DNA of 7,278 bases from Deltaproteobacteria bacterium (GTDB lineage Bacteria; Desulfobacterota; DSM-4660; Desulfatiglandales; Desulfatiglandaceae). The stretch spans positions 1-7,278 of the forward strand of contig JAGHDR010000352.1 of assembly GCA_021159825.1 (NCBI GenBank), in the 5' to 3' direction. The notes below the pieces were generated by a model, which ran no database searches, was not told where the DNA came from, and saw only the letters and a list, made by a program, of their open reading frames with translations. This document shows, in pieces, positions 5,211-7,278 of the stretch. The position numbers were made by a program, and so were the translations under genes. Positions within the stretch are counted from its first letter, which is position 1. Each line of letters starts with the position of its first letter.

Positions 5211-7278
5211 ATGAACTCAGTTCACTCTCTGCGATATCCTCACCGTTTCAAGACCTTCAACATGTTTTTCTTTGCCTTCTTCCTTTCAACAATGGCGTTG
5301 AGCACCCTGTTCCGGGGCGATGTTCCCAGTGCCCAAGCAGGGGAAACGAAGTCCCGGTTTATTTACATTGTTAAAAAGGGGGATACACTGGGGGGGGTCG
5401 CTCTTCACTATAAGGTCTCCATCAAGGCGTTGCGAAAGTGGAACAAACTGTCCGGCGACAAAATTTTTAAAGGACAGCGCCTGCGAATAAAATCCGACCC
5501 CTTTGGTTTTTATATCGTCAAAAGCGGTGACACCCTTTCCGAAATAGCCCTTCAATCGAACGTTCCCATTTCCCGACTGCGGGAATTGAATCGTATTTCA
5601 GGGGATCGGATCTACACGGGTCAGAAACTCAAGCTGGGTTCAGCCCGAGCGCCTGCCAAAAGGCCTCTCTTCCATGTGGTTCGAAAGGGAGAGGCCCTAT
5701 GGGATATCGCGAGACAATACAACCTTTCCATTTCCGAAATCAAAAAGCGAAATCACTTAAAAACAGACGTCATTACGCCCGGCATGTCCCTTAAGCTGTG
5801 CGAAATTGCAGAAAAGGAAACCGCTGAAGAAGTTGAAGAAGAACGGTTTGAGTATAGGGTCAAGCCGGGGGACAACCTGTCCACCATTGCACAGCGCTTT
5901 GATGTGGCTGTGAGCCTTCTCAGACAACTTAACGGTCTTAAAAAGAACCGGATTTATCCGGGGCAGACCCTGCAGCTGCGGCCATCTTCATTGGACGAAG
6001 CAGTATATGTGGTGCGTTCGGGAGAGACATTGTCTTCAATTGCCCTCAAATACCGAATGAACATCTCAGAGATAAAGCGCATCAACGACATTGACGGCAG
6101 TAAAATTGTGGTGGGGCAGGAGTTGCGTCTCAAAGCAACGAAACCCCACGTTCATATTGTGGAATGCGGCGATGCACTATGGGAAGTGGCGCAAGCCTAT
6201 GGCATGAAAGTAGTGGATATCAAAAAGCTCAACGGGCTGACCTCCGACCGAATTTATCCGGGGCAGGAGCTTCAGTTGGGGACAAAACCGGCCAAGAGTT
6301 TTGGTGTCTATACGGTCAAAAAGGGCGATCACTTGGGCAGAATCGCCCGTCTCCATCAGATGAGTGTGGCGGATTTGAAACGATTGAACAACATGCGCAC
6401 CGCCCTGATCCATCCCGGGGATCAATTGAAGGTCAATCCCCTGCTGCGCAAAGGAAGGGAATGGCTCAAAATCAGTGAGATCAACTGGAATGACCTGATG
6501 GGCTCCTCCGGGGGGTTCAAAAAAATTAACATCGGAAACGGGCCCTATTACGGCAGTCGCCCGAAGGCATCCCGCCAGAAGAATCGTCGGTATTATGAGA
6601 GCGCCCCCCTGTCACTCTGGAATACCTTCAAGCGTGCCCGAAAACTCCTGGCGGCGTTTGATGCAAAGATTTCCCGATTGGTACGTCTCAGCGACCGCCT
6701 GGAAGGATGGCATATTGTGCTGGATCCGGGGCACGGCGGCCTGGATCCGGGCGCTGTGGTGGCCAATCTGGACGGCAACGGCAACAAGGTGTATGTAATT
6801 GAAGATGAATATGTATACGACACTGCTCTGCGGGTATATGTCATGCTCCGCCTGCACGGGGCCGATGTGACCCTGACCCTGCTGAGCCCCAATCATCTGA
6901 TTCGACATTCAGACCCGCCGGTTCAGACCTTTGTCAATGAAAAAAACGAGGTTTATAACAGCCAGGAATTCAACAAAGGAAATAAAAAGGCCCATTGGCC
7001 GAAGGGTGGCCGTAACGGAAACCTTTCCCGCCGCGTGGATATCGCAAGGAAGGCTTTCAAGAATGTGCCTCAAAACCGGCGCATTTTTCTATCCTTTCAT
7101 GCGGATATCGATCTCAGTGCACCCAACGCCCCCCTGGTTCTGTATTATCGAAACCGGAGAACCGGGAAGGCGGATCGTGCATCGAAACATTTTGCAAAAT
7201 CCATGCAGCCTTTTCTGGGAGCGGGAACCGTCATTCGCGGTCAGAACCTCTTGGTACTGCGAAACAATCCGGCCCGCA
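5211..7278 (+). CDS. Exported N-acetylmuramoyl-L-alanine amidase with seven LysM domains (3' end cut off)
   Basis: The open frame continues past the right edge; 689 residues are visible. Residues 1-43 form a signal peptide (basic start, hydrophobic stretch at about 17-34, likely cleavage after AQA at 43). Seven LysM peptidoglycan-binding repeats follow at about 51-93, 100-142, 154-196, 214-256, 265-307, 314-356 and 366-408. After a basic linker (409-499) an Amidase_3 domain begins at about 500 with zinc ligands H508 (DPGHGG), E531 and H630 (LSFHAD); the final catalytic Glu would be beyond the window. The enzyme should cleave the MurNAc-L-Ala bond in the periplasm, as AmiC-type amidases do in daughter-cell separation or wall remodelling. 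ATG 5211 is the first start after an in-frame stop at 5157. No clear Shine-Dalgarno precedes it; ATG 5262 is an alternative that shortens the signal peptide. Confidence 0.92.
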   Translation, partial: MNSVHSLRYPHRFKTFNMFFFAFFLSTMALSTLFRGDVPSAQAGETKSRFIYIVKKGDTLGGVALHYKVSIKALRKWNKLSGDKIFKGQRLRIKSDPFGFYIVKSGDTLSEIALQSNVPISRLRELNRISGDRIYTGQKLKLGSARAPAKRPLFHVVRKGEALWDIARQYNLSISEIKKRNHLKTDVITPGMSLKLCEIAEKETAEEVEEERFEYRVKPGDNLSTIAQRFDVAVSLLRQLNGLKKNRIYPGQTLQLRPSSLDEAVYVVRSGETLSSIALKYRMNISEIKRINDIDGSKIVVGQELRLKATKPHVHIVECGDALWEVAQAYGMKVVDIKKLNGLTSDRIYPGQELQLGTKPAKSFGVYTVKKGDHLGRIARLHQMSVADLKRLNNMRTALIHPGDQLKVNPLLRKGREWLKISEINWNDLMGSSGGFKKINIGNGPYYGSRPKASRQKNRRYYESAPLSLWNTFKRARKLLAAFDAKISRLVRLSDRLEGWHIVLDPGHGGLDPGAVVANLDGNGNKVYVIEDEYVYDTALRVYVMLRLHGADVTLTLLSPNHLIRHSDPPVQTFVNEKNEVYNSQEFNKGNKKAHWPKGGRNGNLSRRVDIARKAFKNVPQNRRIFLSFHADIDLSAPNAPLVLYYRNRRTGKADRASKHFAKSMQPFLGAGTVIRGQNLLVLRNNPAR
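5361..6434 (+). repeat. Seven LysM-coding repeats within the amidase gene
   Basis: Seven units of about 43 residues, at 5361-5489, 5508-5636, 5670-5798, 5850-5978, 6003-6131, 6150-6278 and 6306-6434, recur every 49-60 residues. Each has the LysM signature: a Val-x-x-Gly-Asp/Glu start, an Ile/Val-Ala helix, an Asn-x-Leu/Ile turn and a Pro-Gly-Gln-like end. The linker between units 3 and 4 is longest and Glu-rich. The units have diverged, so this is an old protein-level repeat and not a recent DNA duplication. Confidence 0.93.

Noticed and set aside
6164..6908. Several open frames on both strands inside the LysM amidase gene
   Set aside because: All lie within the continuous reading frame encoding recognisable LysM and Amidase_3 motifs and have low-complexity, unrecognisable products.

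Overview
The window looks like chromosomal DNA of an anaerobic, probably sulfate-reducing, member of the Desulfobacterota (former Deltaproteobacteria). The main reason is the first gene. Its C-terminal MvhD-type iron-sulfur domain has the sequence character I associate with QmoB, the HdrA-like subunit of the Qmo complex of sulfate reducers, and it is followed by hdrC and hdrB. The other genes (SEC-C protein, small zinc-ribbon proteins, DegT aminotransferase, LysM amidase) fit a Gram-negative anaerobe but would not identify one alone. The taxonomic call rests on recalled family features, with no database search.

Layout. Bases 1-2067 hold a plus-strand electron-transfer operon: the 3' end of a QmoB/HdrA-like gene with a fused MvhD domain, an 80-base gap containing a 7-base tandem repeat, then hdrC and hdrB overlapping by 4 bases (ATGA). 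A strong intrinsic terminator follows at 2095-2142. Bases 2158-3202 hold two tightly spaced plus-strand genes: an 89-residue zinc-ribbon protein and a 255-residue SEC-C protein with a degenerate metalloprotease-like motif. Bases 3291-4424 encode a DegT/DnrJ/EryC1 sugar aminotransferase. Bases 4425-4551 are a short gap between convergent genes with a small hairpin that may be a REP-type remnant. On the minus strand, 4552-4914 encodes a treble-clef-like zinc finger plus winged-helix-like protein with a textbook Shine-Dalgarno. An AT-rich divergent intergenic region of 296 bases follows. From 5211 a long open frame runs off the right edge: an exported cell-wall amidase with a signal peptide, seven LysM domains and an Amidase_3 domain.

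How the genes work together. The Hdr/Qmo-like set most likely forms one cytoplasmic or membrane-associated electron-transfer complex: flavin/FeS subunit with an MvhD module, then HdrC as FeS wire, then HdrB with two CCG cysteine clusters as the disulfide- or thiol-type active site. The LysM amidase acts in the periplasm on peptidoglycan. The aminotransferase probably supplies an amino sugar for surface polysaccharide, although no other sugar-nucleotide genes are visible here. The window looks like ordinary core genome with a few unusual details (seven LysM repeats of apparent triplet origin, QmoB-type protein with HdrCB, degenerate HxxxH in the SEC-C protein). I see no phage, CRISPR, toxin-antitoxin or defence system.
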